A stretch of 64,000 nucleotides of DNA from Limnobaculum xujianqingii (GCF_013394855.1 NZ_JABMLK010000001.1:2313501-2377500); one strand, 5' to 3'. Shown: positions 9,501-18,949, numbered from the stretch's first letter. The notes: generated from the letters alone by a model not told the origin. Translations and numbers: made by a program.

Positions 9501-11096
9501 TGTCAGCGTTCCGCTACCGGTCTTAGTGAAACCGCCACCAATACCGCTGATGACACCGCTAATGGTTTCACTACGATTAAGCGTTCCTTCCGTTAAGGTA
9601 TTTGCACCCAAGTGAACATCACCAGCACCAGACAGAGAGCCAACCGTTGTTGAGGCATTACTGGTATCAACTACCCCACCTACCTGATTCACAATGGTGG
9701 CGTTTTCCGCTAAAGCCTGACCAAAGAACGCAACGGTTCCGCTGTTGGTAATCAAAGCAGAGCCCGCATTAGAATTATCAGCCAGATTCAGCGTTGAAGT
9801 ACTTAACAGATTAATATTGGACTGTGCGCTATTTGACTGGCCAAAGAAGTTAATCACGCCATTGGCTTTACCATCAATCAGCGCAGTATTTGCCGATGAA
9901 GTATCGTTGAAGTTCAGGGTACTACTGTCTACAGAGAAATGATGCTGTTCCGCACTACTGGCCGCATTCATATTGACAGTAGAACCAGTTTCCAGAGTAA
10001 CCAGGCTGCTGCTTTTACCTAATGCTCCGGTAATGTTGGCATTGACCACCACCTGACTCAGGCCGTTAGTGCCTTTCACTGTGGTGTCACCCTGATAGTC
10101 ATTTAACAGATCAAGGTTTAGGGTGCTGTCTCTTTGGGTTTTACTACTGAGGACTGTCAATGCGCCGTTACCGCTAATCAGCCCCTGGGTATTTAACGTA
10201 TAACCATTCAGGTCGAAATTACCCCCTGAGGTTCCCAGGAAGATTTCACGTTGAGTGGTAAAGTCTGCCCCATTTTGTAAGGTAGAACCGTTATTAATCG
10301 TCAGTGATGTACCCAGTTGCCCCAGGTTTTGTTCTGCAGATATCTGCAAAATACCACCGTTGATACGGGTTCCTCCGGTGTAGCTGTTATTTCCTTTTAG
10401 GATCAGACGACCATTATCAGTTTTCAGCAACGTCAGTGAATCACTGCTGTCAAGCTGCTGGAGGTCTGAATTAATGGTGGCAGTATAATCGGCACCCGCA
10501 CCACCAACACCGACACGAATCAGGAAATCACCTGTACCAACAGTTTGTCCGGTATAAAACTCAGGAGCCATAGATGTGTTGGTTTCAACAATCTTGATAA
10601 CATCCCCACCAATCACATAACCCGATGAAGCAAACTGCGCGCCAGCCAATACGATGTCACCAAGGCTGTCATTGACCGTAACTGCCGCAGCTTCTCCCTG
10701 AAAAATCGCAAATGAAGCCTGCTGCCATGGGGCATTACCATTACCGTCCGGTAGCGTCCAGTTGTTATCACCCAATGAGTTACCCGGTGCCAGCCAGTTA
10801 CCCACACCACCATCTACTTTTTTGTTACCTACCACGCCATCGATACCATGGTGCGAAAATTCACCGCCATCCCAGAATTGCAGCGTCAGATTATTACCGT
10901 TTACCAGGTTAACTTCTGTATCAATTGAGGTTTGAACAAATACGTTGTTTCTGTCTGCCGTTGACGGAATTGAACCGATGGTCAGAGTGTTGTTGGCATC
11001 ATTCGGATCGGAAGCATCATTGGTGATATTGCCGGAGTAGTTAAACAGACGATAAACTCCCGGGCCAAAGTACCCCCCCCTGAGAAACATCAACAT
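6579..11096 (-). CDS. Giant autotransporter, C-terminal passenger repeats and beta-barrel
   Basis: About 1,500 residues. Two long duplicated passenger modules each contain a GVYRLxNYxG phrase, a LRFWDG or LQFWDG phrase, a VGxGxxGADYTATI-type phrase and several PATR motifs (GNNSYTGGTRINGG, GNNDYLGGTTISGG, GQNSYTGRTLVEQG). The last 270 or so residues are the translocating barrel: VWGRMIGKSSDLTLND, repeated amphipathic strands, then SVGFKVRF at the C-terminus. The real frame enters at the G8 tract 11073-11080. Copy A of the structured repeat lies just past the stop codon. Its function may be adhesion or autoaggregation by analogy with other giant passengers, but nothing specific is visible. Confidence 0.8.
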   Translation of the reverse strand: MLMFLRGGYFGPGVYRLFNYSGNITNDASDPNDANNTLTIGSIPSTADRNNVFVQTSIDTEVNLVNGNNLTLQFWDGGEFSHHGIDGVVGNKKVDGGVGNWLAPGNSLGDNNWTLPDGNGNAPWQQASFAIFQGEAAAVTVNDSLGDIVLAGAQFASSGYVIGGDVIKIVETNTSMAPEFYTGQTVGTGDFLIRVGVGGAGADYTATINSDLQQLDSSDSLTLLKTDNGRLILKGNNSYTGGTRINGGILQISAEQNLGQLGTSLTINNGSTLQNGADFTTQREIFLGTSGGNFDLNGYTLNTQGLISGNGALTVLSSKTQRDSTLNLDLLNDYQGDTTVKGTNGLSQVVVNANITGALGKSSSLVTLETGSTVNMNAASSAEQHHFSVDSSTLNFNDTSSANTALIDGKANGVINFFGQSNSAQSNINLLSTSTLNLADNSNAGSALITNSGTVAFFGQALAENATIVNQVGGVVDTSNASTTVGSLSGAGDVHLGANTLTEGTLNRSETISGVISGIGGGFTKTGSGTLTFSGNNSYTGNTLIEQGILLVNGQQGTATGDVSVMAQTTLGGSGVLGGHVSVADDGHIAAGSTIGEVGVLTMGGLTLADNAQLDYQLGQAYHPGGAYNDLMNVNGDLDLNGKLNITQPAGGRFDVGVYRLINYTGSLTNNVLDIASGPVAAEDLYVQTSVANQVNLVNRAGTTLRFWDGTGGTGGNLKNNNTIDGGDGLWQASAGNDNWTTNETTPEGAFNAPYSDDAFAVFEGNKGTVTVDNSLGTVRISGAQFASDGYLVTGGSITTNTADTVIRVGDGTAPGASYTATIDSVITGSGGLDKADIGRLILNGNNDYLGGTTISGGTLQVSGDNNLGLISNGITINGGTLRYGAAFDTAREVSLGSYGGAIDTAGQVVSLLTAVTGEGKLTKTGEGQLTLTQDSTYTGGTVIDQGALKLGTGGTIGSISGDVLNNGILQVDRSDRYTLDGVMSGTGQLWQQGSGTTVLAGQNSYTGRTLVEQGTLLAQGANTLSAGSIHVVSRDALLDTGGSNQTVAGILNQGIISLRGAQVGSTLTAKGDYVGLNGVIKLAAQQQPGSNGTADRLVIDGGNVSGKTILDIDVSQLGGQSVGDGIEVVTALNGATTTAQSSRDGFALTADHLEAGAYQYQLFAGNAQGRGENWYLRTAYRPEVPLMTSVAPLIRQSDLAVLGTLHQRVGDELTVNEGSELSHENRVWGRMIGKSSDLTLNDQVGSKLNAHMTGLQVGVDVYSNRNWKAGFYTSVMDVNSNVVGDFSGSRGTAGSIDSNSLYLGGYATYTADNDFYLDSVLQYGNHSIDVNLKTGSTNYHPDGNTLMASLEMGKPFRIAESAWRIEPQAQIIYQYSDFDSIGLSGNSNTTASMDSDDSVIGRLGVRIVGDYPTDKGKIQPYVRVNLWQGLSGGKDSSRFSNNVASTSLSSDQNYQSTEVAIGGTWNISDKVQTYGEVGKTYSNNSNDSQVESSVAGSVGFKVRF

Positions 11097-14000
11097 TCAC
11101 CTGACCTTTCAATACCAGATCTTTCACATTCACCAGGTCATTCAAATCACCGCCCTGATTGTATGCCAAACCCAATTGGAAATTACTTTGGGTAGTACTG
11201 GTAAGGTCCAGGTTACCTTTAATATTTAATGTACTGGCGCTATTGTCTCCCGGTGTAAGAATGCTATTAGCATTCATAACCACATCACCACCAATGGTGC
11301 CTTTACCGCCCAGTGATGCGCCCGAAAGTACTGTTGTCAGCCCGGTAGCCGCACTTTGATCGCCATTAATCAGCAAGGTCCCATTATCAACACGCGTTTC
11401 TGCCTGATAACTGTTATTACCGTTCAGTCGGGTTAAACCACTGCCGATCTGATGGAATGCACCGGTACCAACGATAGCTCCGCTTAACGTTAACTCTTTT
11501 GATAAATCAATGGTAAACAGGCCGTTATCGATAATGGATGTGGCTTCAGACAGGCTGCCGCTGGTACCGCCATCACCAATTTGTAATGCGCCCGTAGCAT
11601 CAATTAATGTATTACCGGTGTAGGTATTTTCTCCCAGTAAGATAGTGGTTCCGATAGCACCACGTTCAAGCTGACCGTCACCACTAATCACCCCGCTGTA
11701 GACTTGAGTGGCAGATGTACCATCCAGTACCACTTTACTGGTGCTGCCACTGGTGGCGACATCATAGTTATTCAATGTGGCTTTAGTGGCATCACTGATG
11801 TTATCAGCAGCACGTAAGGTGGCACCATTGGCCACACTAATGGTTGGAGTCGTGCCGGATAGCGCCAGATTATCAACAATACGGACATCTGCCTGACTGC
11901 CGGAAACCGCAAGACTATTCCAGCCAGTACCTATGTTTGTCGCTTTAGCCAGATCGTCAGTTGTCAGAGAACCAATTTTGGCACTTGGACCTGCGCCATT
12001 CCATAAATGGGTATCGGTTAATGTCAGTTGACTGTCTGTTCCCCCTTCACTAAGAATGTGGCGAGTGGCAAACAGATCAACATTACCCAACTGTGCGGAA
12101 TCACCACCGTCAGCTCCGGAGAAGTTAACTTCTCCGGCAAAAGTACCGCTATTCCAGACGAAACGATCCTGGCCTGAGTCCGCATTGATTACGCCGCGCG
12201 TTGCGCCGCCGTCGAGAGTAATAACATCATTGCCGCTGCCTGACTGAATGGCTAACGCAGTATCACTGACAGCCTGCAATGTTCCTTTATTCGTAATAGT
12301 ATTATTGGCACTACCACCAGCGTTAATCAGCGTAGCCTGCTGACTGTTAGCAATAATAGAAGCATTGGTATCATTAAGAATGGTTCGACTACCGGTACCA
12401 GCACCACTGATATCAATAACATCCATCTGACTGGTGGTACTACCCGCTGTAATAGAACCGGTATTGGTAAATGCGCCAGCCAGAGCCGCCTGAACAATAT
12501 TCGACCCTTCACTGAAGCTGTTAATCACACCACCATTACTGATACTGCCAAGGGCTATCGGCGCATAAATAGCCGCACCACCCGCTGCATCAACATAAAT
12601 ATTGGCCTGAGTATCAACGCTGCCGTCGGTTCTTGCACGAATAGCATCCCCTGTTGCAGTATGGGTGGCGTTATCTACGTTGATGGTATAACCGCTACCA
12701 ATATGCAAATCACCGGTAGTGTTACTACCATCTTCATTTTCAAAAGCGAAGCCCGCGCCGCTGAAGTTGCTATCGTCGCCCATAACGTTCAGCACGTTAC
12801 CGGTATTGGCATTACTGTCATCGGCAGTAAATGTCACCGCAGTACGTATTGCCGGGCCATCTGCCGCATTAATCGTCACGTTATTCAGTTTGATGTTAGA
12901 ACTGTTGGCGTTGTTCTGGATACCTGCACCGCTGCCGCTGACGTTGATGGTAGTATTTTGTGCCGTCAGAGAAACCGCACCGGTATCCATCAGAATACCG
13001 TGAGCACCATCCGTCGCATCTACCCGGTTATCATTACCGTTGATGGTTAATGTAGCGCCATTAATTAACTGTACGGCAGCCAGACCACCATTGGCAGTCA
13101 CCACACCCAGTTTATTCACCACGGCGCCACTGCCTTCAACTTTAACCCCAACGCTACTACTTGGGCCTGTACTACCTGCGCTACGGCTAACGGAGATGGT
13201 ACCTCTATTGGTTAGCTGCCCCTGATTCTGAATATATACCCCGAGGTTGTTATCACCTTCAACGGCGATATCAGAGTTATTGGTAGCAATTCCGCCATTG
13301 TGCAGATAAACACCAATATTATCGCTGCCCCCCAGTTGCATACCGGAATCATTGCCCAGAATTAACTGGCCATTATAGGAAACGTCATATCCTTTAATAC
13401 CGCTCTGAGAGCTTTGAGTACTGATGTCAGCATGGGAATCAACAATAGTTGGCAGAGTCGTCGTGCTGATATTGCCGTTGATTTTATAATCCCGTCCATC
13501 AACGACTACTGCTGTAGTATTATTGTTCTCCAGCAGAATAGCACCATCACTGATAACACCCTGGGCACCACCGGTTACTTTCACACCAACAGCCTGCTCT
13601 CCTTTAACATGAATTTGAGCATCACCGGTTAATAATCTTGATGCAGTTGAACCGTCGCGCCCATTGGTATGTACTGCGACCGATCCTGCACCGCTGACGG
13701 TCAGATTGTAAGGATTTGCCAGACTTCCGGTTGAACTACCGGTAAAGCTGGCACCGTGGTCGATAGCAAACAGAATAGTTCCCGCTTGTCCATTGTCACC
13801 CAAGGTAGCAGTAGCCAAATCGATTTCCGCCTGTGGGCCATAGGCGTAATAACCGATCTGATTTTCACCGTTAAACTGAATAGTGGCTGAAGGTTGAACA
13901 TTAATCAGTGCATTACCCCGGGCATGAACCCCTACCGCACCTCTGGCATTCAGGATTATTTGTGAAGCAATATTCCCGGTGGCGCGATAACTATTATCAC

Positions 14001-15558
14001 CTTCAACAAACACAGCAAAGTTACGGTAATTAATATCACCGGAGCCATCCACGGTAATGGTGCCACCTAAAGACTGAACATCGGCATTGGCTTTATTTGC
14101 CAACACGTTTAATGCTACGTTGTTATCACCATTGACATAAATATCGCCGTTATTTCTCACCGTCGTGGTATCAATCGCCGACAGGCCAAAGTTTTGCGCT
14201 ACATAACCAAGTACCTTGGTACCTAATACTTCAATTCGTCCGTTATTGATGACCAGACCACTGGCACCATTGACCAGCATACCAACGGCATTACGAACCT
14301 TAGATCCCAGAATAATGGTGCCATCATTGGTTACGTTGCCGCTGCTACTGGTTCGCACACCGGCAGCCTGTGAGGCACCGCCAATCATATTGACGTCGGA
14401 ATAACTATCGGTCATCGAGGTTTGTGCCTGAGTACCAACATAAATCTCACCGCTGGCACTATTCACAAAGGTTGAGCTACCGCTGATATCTGCACCATAA
14501 CCAGAAGCTTTACCCCTGGCATTATGGCTATTGCTGACAAGATTAATTCGGCCATCGTTAGTTGCCTGGGTATTTCCTTCTGCCACCATGCCCGCAGCGC
14601 CGTCACTATCACCATTGGTTAATGCAGCATTAATCAGTGAGCTATTGGTCAGAGTACTGTTGCCCTTGCCGTGCATAGCATAAGAGCCATTGTTATTGAC
14701 GTTCTGGTTAGTACCATTCTTCTCAATAAACAGACCGGCATTAATCGTACCCAGGTTAGTGGCGCTGGAATCCTCCGCCAGCATGCCATCAGAAAGTGGG
14801 CTATTGCCACTTTCACGCCAGGCGTTTAGAGCACCCTGATTAATTAAAGTAGCATTATCTTTGGCATGCATTACCGAACTGGCACCGCTCACCGCCAGAC
14901 TGCCTTCTGAAGTAATAATACCTGAGGCATTAGAACCGGTCGCCAGAATGACATTCAGCTCGCCGGTATCCAGAGTGCCATTATTACTGTGTGCCAGTCC
15001 GTCCTGCCAGATATGGTATTCCCAATCAACCCTGTCGGTTTCCCTCAGGGCCAGGACAGATAAGATAAGAGAGTTGTAAGCATCCTGCGCAGTTTTGGCA
15101 GAGTTAATCACCTTACCATCGCTGCTGGTTACTTCGCCATCTAACCAAAGCTGAACCTGGCTGGGAGTGGTGCCATCATCCCGAATTAACCAGTCATTCA
15201 GCGTGGCAATATCGGCCGCGGATTGAATCGTAAACGTTTTGTCCGCCAGACGAACCACTTCACCGGACGCATCCATACCATAAGCAGGTACACTAATTTC
15301 CTGACTGTATTTAGTACTGCTTACCGTTCCGGTCTGAGTATCGGAAGGGAGGACTATTGCCGGAGCAAAGTTAATGCGGTTATCTGAATACCAGTTAACA
15401 TCGCTGGTTGCAGACCCGGTACCTTCGGCCGCCGCCAGAGTAGTATGTTTACTAAGTAATGAGATAGTGTTAGACGCGTCAGAAATCGCAGTATTACTGT
15501 TGGTATCAGCACCCAAATAGACATTAACCGTCCCACCTACCGGGGGCAATACGAGCAA
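11041..15558 (-). CDS. Giant autotransporter, central passenger fragment
   Basis: About 1,500 residues of low-complexity Asn/Gly/Thr/Ser-rich beta-helix. Short turns such as NNG, VINNGRIEVLG, GDNNLGVYIQNQG and GNDNRVDATDG repeat about every 20 residues. Near the C-terminal end are GENTYTGNTLIDATGALQIG and NNSYQAETRVDNGTLLI, passenger-associated transport repeats (PATR). No enzymatic motif was found. The apparent initiating Met is only the first in-frame Met after the frameshift; the true frame is fed from the upstream fragment. The frame stops just after the eight-G tract (VLWPGSLSSV). Confidence 0.75.
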   Translation of the reverse strand: MLVLPPVGGTVNVYLGADTNSNTAISDASNTISLLSKHTTLAAAEGTGSATSDVNWYSDNRINFAPAIVLPSDTQTGTVSSTKYSQEISVPAYGMDASGEVVRLADKTFTIQSAADIATLNDWLIRDDGTTPSQVQLWLDGEVTSSDGKVINSAKTAQDAYNSLILSVLALRETDRVDWEYHIWQDGLAHSNNGTLDTGELNVILATGSNASGIITSEGSLAVSGASSVMHAKDNATLINQGALNAWRESGNSPLSDGMLAEDSSATNLGTINAGLFIEKNGTNQNVNNNGSYAMHGKGNSTLTNSSLINAALTNGDSDGAAGMVAEGNTQATNDGRINLVSNSHNARGKASGYGADISGSSTFVNSASGEIYVGTQAQTSMTDSYSDVNMIGGASQAAGVRTSSSGNVTNDGTIILGSKVRNAVGMLVNGASGLVINNGRIEVLGTKVLGYVAQNFGLSAIDTTTVRNNGDIYVNGDNNVALNVLANKANADVQSLGGTITVDGSGDINYRNFAVFVEGDNSYRATGNIASQIILNARGAVGVHARGNALINVQPSATIQFNGENQIGYYAYGPQAEIDLATATLGDNGQAGTILFAIDHGASFTGSSTGSLANPYNLTVSGAGSVAVHTNGRDGSTASRLLTGDAQIHVKGEQAVGVKVTGGAQGVISDGAILLENNNTTAVVVDGRDYKINGNISTTTLPTIVDSHADISTQSSQSGIKGYDVSYNGQLILGNDSGMQLGGSDNIGVYLHNGGIATNNSDIAVEGDNNLGVYIQNQGQLTNRGTISVSRSAGSTGPSSSVGVKVEGSGAVVNKLGVVTANGGLAAVQLINGATLTINGNDNRVDATDGAHGILMDTGAVSLTAQNTTINVSGSGAGIQNNANSSNIKLNNVTINAADGPAIRTAVTFTADDSNANTGNVLNVMGDDSNFSGAGFAFENEDGSNTTGDLHIGSGYTINVDNATHTATGDAIRARTDGSVDTQANIYVDAAGGAAIYAPIALGSISNGGVINSFSEGSNIVQAALAGAFTNTGSITAGSTTSQMDVIDISGAGTGSRTILNDTNASIIANSQQATLINAGGSANNTITNKGTLQAVSDTALAIQSGSGNDVITLDGGATRGVINADSGQDRFVWNSGTFAGEVNFSGADGGDSAQLGNVDLFATRHILSEGGTDSQLTLTDTHLWNGAGPSAKIGSLTTDDLAKATNIGTGWNSLAVSGSQADVRIVDNLALSGTTPTISVANGATLRAADNISDATKATLNNYDVATSGSTSKVVLDGTSATQVYSGVISGDGQLERGAIGTTILLGENTYTGNTLIDATGALQIGDGGTSGSLSEATSIIDNGLFTIDLSKELTLSGAIVGTGAFHQIGSGLTRLNGNNSYQAETRVDNGTLLINGDQSAATGLTTVLSGASLGGKGTIGGDVVMNANSILTPGDNSASTLNIKGNLDLTSTTQSNFQLGLAYNQGGDLNDLVNVKDLVLKGQVNVDVSQGGVLWPGSLSSV

Positions 15559-16225
15559 TGCCTAAATTGTTATATATTTTAATCGAAGAAGGATCATAAG
15601 TTGGTAACTGAATAGCGCCAACCTGTTCAGAGGTATTGGTACCAAAAGTGGAAGAATCATACACTTTTAGTACTGACTGACTTCCTTCCAGGCCAGGTAT
15701 GGTTACATTAACTTCCTGGTTTTGTTGTGGCTGCCCTGCTGAAGTAGAATAGAAAAAGCTATCTATATTATCAGCAGTGATCTGTTCAGCTTGCTGGCTG
15801 CTTGACAGGGCCTGAATAGTTTTTATTCTTCCCTGAAGCAACAGATCTTTTAACGTTGCATTAATCACGTTACCGTTGCTGCCCGCTTCCAGTACAGGAA
15901 TTGGCCCTACGATATTAAGAACGGTACCTGCCAGGTAGTGCTGATCGTTTGCGGTATTATCATTCTGATCGATGCCATCAATATTAAAATGCACTCCAGT
16001 TTGAAACTGCTGGTCCGGACTTTGTGCAGGAAAAGTGTAATTACCTATCCAGGATTGATTAATAGTTGCACTATGCGAAATAAACGGGAAAAGGCTAAGA
16101 GCCAGTATTAGTGCGGTTTTCAGTGTTGTTCGTCCAGAACCTTTCTTTCTTCCTTTTGTTGTTTCAGGGGCTACCACCATGGCATTAAGAGTGTCACTCC
16201 AGACCAGTCTATAAATGGTGTTCAT
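15524..16225 (-). CDS. Giant autotransporter, N-terminal fragment with extended signal peptide
   Basis: It begins MNTIYRLVWSDTLNAMVVAP, the typical extended signal peptide region of large type V secreted proteins, then a basic stretch (KGRKKGSGR) and a hydrophobic core ending at HSA (about residue 53). This arrangement is thought to slow export so the passenger stays unfolded. AGGT lies about eight bases before the ATG at 16225. The frame ends early (APGRWDG) after the five-C run on the coding strand. Upstream is about 770 bp of AT-rich DNA. Confidence 0.8.
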   Translation of the reverse strand: MNTIYRLVWSDTLNAMVVAPETTKGRKKGSGRTTLKTALILALSLFPFISHSATINQSWIGNYTFPAQSPDQQFQTGVHFNIDGIDQNDNTANDQHYLAGTVLNIVGPIPVLEAGSNGNVINATLKDLLLQGRIKTIQALSSSQQAEQITADNIDSFFYSTSAGQPQQNQEVNVTIPGLEGSQSVLKVYDSSTFGTNTSEQVGAIQLPTYDPSSIKIYNNLGIARIAPGRWDG

Positions 16226-16999
16226 ATATTATTACCTATTGGACAAACAAATACTCACAAATACAGGGGGTATTCAATATAAATATTATATTCAACAACC
16301 CATTCCCATTAGTTATAAAGAAAAAGAGGTTTAATTATTAAGGTCATACTTAAAAAATAGCCCATGTATTTTATACAACAAGTTAATAGAGGTTAAATAT
16401 TGAAGAAATTCTTTTTAAATAGCTTATTTTTTACATAGTATCATTATTGAAATTTCACCACTTTGAAAATGTAATAATTTGTTTTTCATAATATTTTATA
16501 AAATAAGAAATAAAATAACGTGTGTTTTTTATACATATAACCATGATATAAACATGGTTTATTTATAAATAAAAATAGATTTAACGTTCAAAAAACAACC
16601 TGATTATATAAATCCATTAGTATTTCTTAATAAAAAATAGTTTTTTAGGAACCATATAATCTATTTTAATTCATTGACTTTATTAACCTCATTATATTCA
16701 ATAAATTAACCACAGAATTAAAATCGTACCGGGTGTAAACTAATATTTACCATACTAAAAAAATGCTTAAAATCACTAAGGCAGCTCAAAACTATTTCTG
16801 TAAATGGTTAAAATTTCAGCTTTATCACATTGTCTGATAGCTAAATAAAGCACTTATTTCTGAATCACCCGCAGAGTATTGACGTTTTAGTCGCGCTACG
16901 TAATAGTCATTAATTAATCATTTGGCAAATACTTAATATAAAAAGATTACCAAAATGATTAGCGCGATCATTATTTGTCTATTCATTTAACAGGATCAC
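16226..16999. other. AT-rich intergenic region between the giant autotransporter and the AEC carrier
   Basis: About 770 bp with long A/T runs and no credible coding frame on either strand. It must hold the promoters of the two divergent genes. An inverted repeat AACCATG-N7-CATGGTT (16539-16559) is a candidate operator. The strong AT bias would suit silencing by H-NS-type proteins, which is an inference. No further structure was recognised. Confidence 0.6.
16954..16972. promoter_or_regulatory. Palindromic operator candidate upstream of the AEC carrier
   Basis: AATGAT-N7-ATCATT with a GCGC centre lies 28 bases before the carrier start codon. The position and dyad symmetry suit a repressor or activator site. 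No family consensus was recognised. Confidence 0.4.
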
Positions 17000-17956
17000 A
17001 TGCAAAGCTTCCTTCTTCCTCTGTGGCATCAAATTGTACTTTCTGCACCGTTGTTTATTCTGGCCATATTAGGATATGCCTTAATTCGTTGGGCAAAATG
17101 GAGCAAGAATGTCGCCGATGGCCTGACTAAGTTCGTCTTCTCTGTCACACTACCCGCCATGCTGTTCCGTATGATGTGTAACTTCTCTAAGCAGCCACCG
17201 GTGGATGCACGTCTACTAATTGCCTTTTTTGGCAGTTGCCTGATCGTTTTTGTAATTGGTCGGATACTGGCGGCAAAGATGCTAAAACTGGACGGCACCT
17301 CAGGTTCAGTATTTGCACTGGGAGGGATATTCTCTAACAACGTTATGTTAGGCATTCCGGTAGCGACGGTGGCTCTTGGTGAAGCCTCTCTGCCTTCCGT
17401 TGCCCTGGTATTGGTGTTTAACGGGTTAATCCTCTGGACTCTGGTCACTGTATCAGTTGAATGGTCGCGTAGCGGTTCACTCTCTATCAACGGCTTTGCT
17501 AAAACAGCGGTCAATGTACTAAAAAATCCGCTCATTATTGGCATCATCTCCGGTACGCTATTTAGTTTAACGGGTTATGATTTACCTGCGGTTGTTGACC
17601 AACCAGTAACCATGCTCGGGCAAATTGCAGCCCCTATGTCATTGGTTGCTTTAGGAATGGGGCTGGCGGAATATCGAATTCGGGATGGCTGGCAAATTAG
17701 TTCGGTGATTTGTACCCTAAAACTTATCGTACAGCCCTTTATTGTCTGGCTACTGGCGGTTGCTCTTAACCTTCCGCCAATGGAAACGCAAGTCGTTGTG
17801 TTATTGGGGTCTATGGCGGTTGGGGTTAATGTCTATCTGATGGCACGCCAGTTCAACGTTATTGTTGGTCCGGCGGCGTCCAGTATGGTGATCTCAACAA
17901 TTCTGTCAGCCGTAACCACCCCGCTGATTCTGACCCTGATTGGCGTTCGGGTTTAA
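17000..17956 (+). CDS. AEC (auxin efflux carrier) family transporter
   Basis: A 318-residue integral membrane protein with about ten hydrophobic segments in two similar halves, the AEC/BART fold. Typical features are a Pro in an early helix (SVTLPAMLFRMM), the FSNNVMLGIPV stretch near residue 115, a cytoplasmic break (VEWSRSGSLS) and a second-half LKNPLIIGIISG. Bacterial members export or import small organic acids such as malate or malonate; the substrate here cannot be assigned. AGGA precedes the ATG at 17000. It is monocistronic and divergent from the giant autotransporter. Confidence 0.9.
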   Translation: MQSFLLPLWHQIVLSAPLFILAILGYALIRWAKWSKNVADGLTKFVFSVTLPAMLFRMMCNFSKQPPVDARLLIAFFGSCLIVFVIGRILAAKMLKLDGTSGSVFALGGIFSNNVMLGIPVATVALGEASLPSVALVLVFNGLILWTLVTVSVEWSRSGSLSINGFAKTAVNVLKNPLIIGIISGTLFSLTGYDLPAVVDQPVTMLGQIAAPMSLVALGMGLAEYRIRDGWQISSVICTLKLIVQPFIVWLLAVALNLPPMETQVVVLLGSMAVGVNVYLMARQFNVIVGPAASSMVISTILSAVTTPLILTLIGVRV

Positions 17957-18031
17957 TCAATTGAAAAATTTTAGCCTACAATCAAATACTGAAGTGTTTA
18001 ATTATTCATTGATAATCAGGAGAAGCTCATC

Positions 18032-18715
18032 ATGTATCAGTTGTATATTGCCAATAAAAATTACTCCTCATGGTCGCTTCGCCCCTGGATCTTACTCAGT
18101 CAGTTAGGCATTCCCTTTGAAGAATGTATCGTTCCATTTGATACCGGTTCCAACTGGGAGAAGTTTCGTCGCTTCTCTCCATCAGGAAAGGTGCCTTGTC
18201 TGGTTGACGATCAAACCATTGTCTGGGACTCTCTGGCTATTGCTGAGTATCTTGCCGAGTCTTATCCTGAAGTCTGGCCAGACTCCCGGGAAGCTCGCGC
18301 CTGGGCCCGCTGTGCCAGTGCAGAAATGCACTCCGGATTCAGCGTATTACGCAACAGTTGCCCAATGAGCGTTGGTGTACGAATTCGCCCGCATCAACTA
18401 TCAGAATCACTCATTACCGAACTGGCACGACTCAGTGAACTGTGGGAACAAGGACTAAATCAATTTGGCGGTCCTTTTCTGGCTGGTAAAAAGTTCACCG
18501 CCGTGGATGCCTTTTTTGCACCGGTTGCGTTCAGAATTCAAAGCTATGACTTACCGGTTTCTCCAGCCGCCAAAGCCTATGCTGAACGTCTGTTAAACCT
18601 TCAGTCCATGATGGAATGGGAAGAAGAAGCACTTAAAGAAGTCTGGCGCGAAGAGGGGCACGAACAGGAAGCACTGGCGATTGGCGTACTGTTAAATGAT
18701 TTGAGAGCCGAATAG
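18032..18715 (+). CDS. Glutathione S-transferase family protein
   Basis: A 227-residue protein. The N-terminal thioredoxin-like domain (1-80) has NYSSWSLRPW at residues 10-19, where a Ser probably activates glutathione, then GKVPCLVDD with the conserved cis-Pro and WDSLAIAEYL, the glutathione-binding Ser-containing motif. The C-terminal helical domain (85-225) includes AGKKFTAVDAFFAPVAFRI, the usual N-capping box with Asp. It is zeta-like or a related bacterial class with unknown substrate. GGAG lies upstream of the ATG. It follows the AEC gene by 75 bp and may be co-transcribed. Structured repeat B follows its 3' end. Confidence 0.9.
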   Translation: MYQLYIANKNYSSWSLRPWILLSQLGIPFEECIVPFDTGSNWEKFRRFSPSGKVPCLVDDQTIVWDSLAIAEYLAESYPEVWPDSREARAWARCASAEMHSGFSVLRNSCPMSVGVRIRPHQLSESLITELARLSELWEQGLNQFGGPFLAGKKFTAVDAFFAPVAFRIQSYDLPVSPAAKAYAERLLNLQSMMEWEEEALKEVWREEGHEQEALAIGVLLNDLRAE

Positions 18716-18790
18716 ATTCAGAGACAATATGACCAGCATCCATACTGACCGTCAGACTGCTGACAAACCTAATAAATCAGCATCTGCTAA

Positions 18791-18949
18791 TATTCCGACC
18801 GTAAAAGTACTGTGCTTATATTAATATCGGTAACGGTCGGTAAACCATCTATGCTCAGCTACGGAGCGCGTTGGGCCTGGCCGGGTTAGGGGCGCTTCGT
18901 TGGCTTACGCCAAGTCGACCCCAACACCCGTCCCTCCCAACGATTAACT
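18791..18949 (-). repeat. Structured interspersed repeat, copy B (inverted relative to A)
   Basis: Read on the minus strand it has P1 CGTTGGG/CCCAACG, P2 CGGGT/ACCCG and P3 TTGGC-GTAA-GCCAA, as in copy A. Its P4 stem is CCGACCG/CGGTCGG instead of CCGGCCG/CGGCCGG: one base pair changed on both sides. The P4 loop contains ATATAAGCAC, shared with copies C and D. It lies between the 3' ends of the GST gene and rlmB. No coding potential was seen. Confidence 0.85.

Larger units (their letters stand above)
6579..16225 (-). pseudogene. Giant autotransporter broken by two single-base homopolymer frameshifts
   Basis: Three consecutive minus-strand reading frames form one type Va autotransporter. Slip 1 is at the five-G run 15542-15546: with one base fewer, ARIAP joins VGGTVNVYLG without a break. 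Slip 2 is at the eight-base run 11073-11080 (G8 on the coding strand): with seven G, DVSQGG joins YFGPGVYRLFNYSG, the same phrase seen in a later internal repeat (DVGVYRLINYTG). Removing two bases from 9,647 leaves exactly 3,215 codons, or about 3,214 residues. The N-terminal extended signal peptide, beta-helix passenger and C-terminal barrel are all intact. It may be sequencing error, true decay, or ON/OFF phase variation at the G8 tract; the sequence alone cannot decide. Confidence 0.8.
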
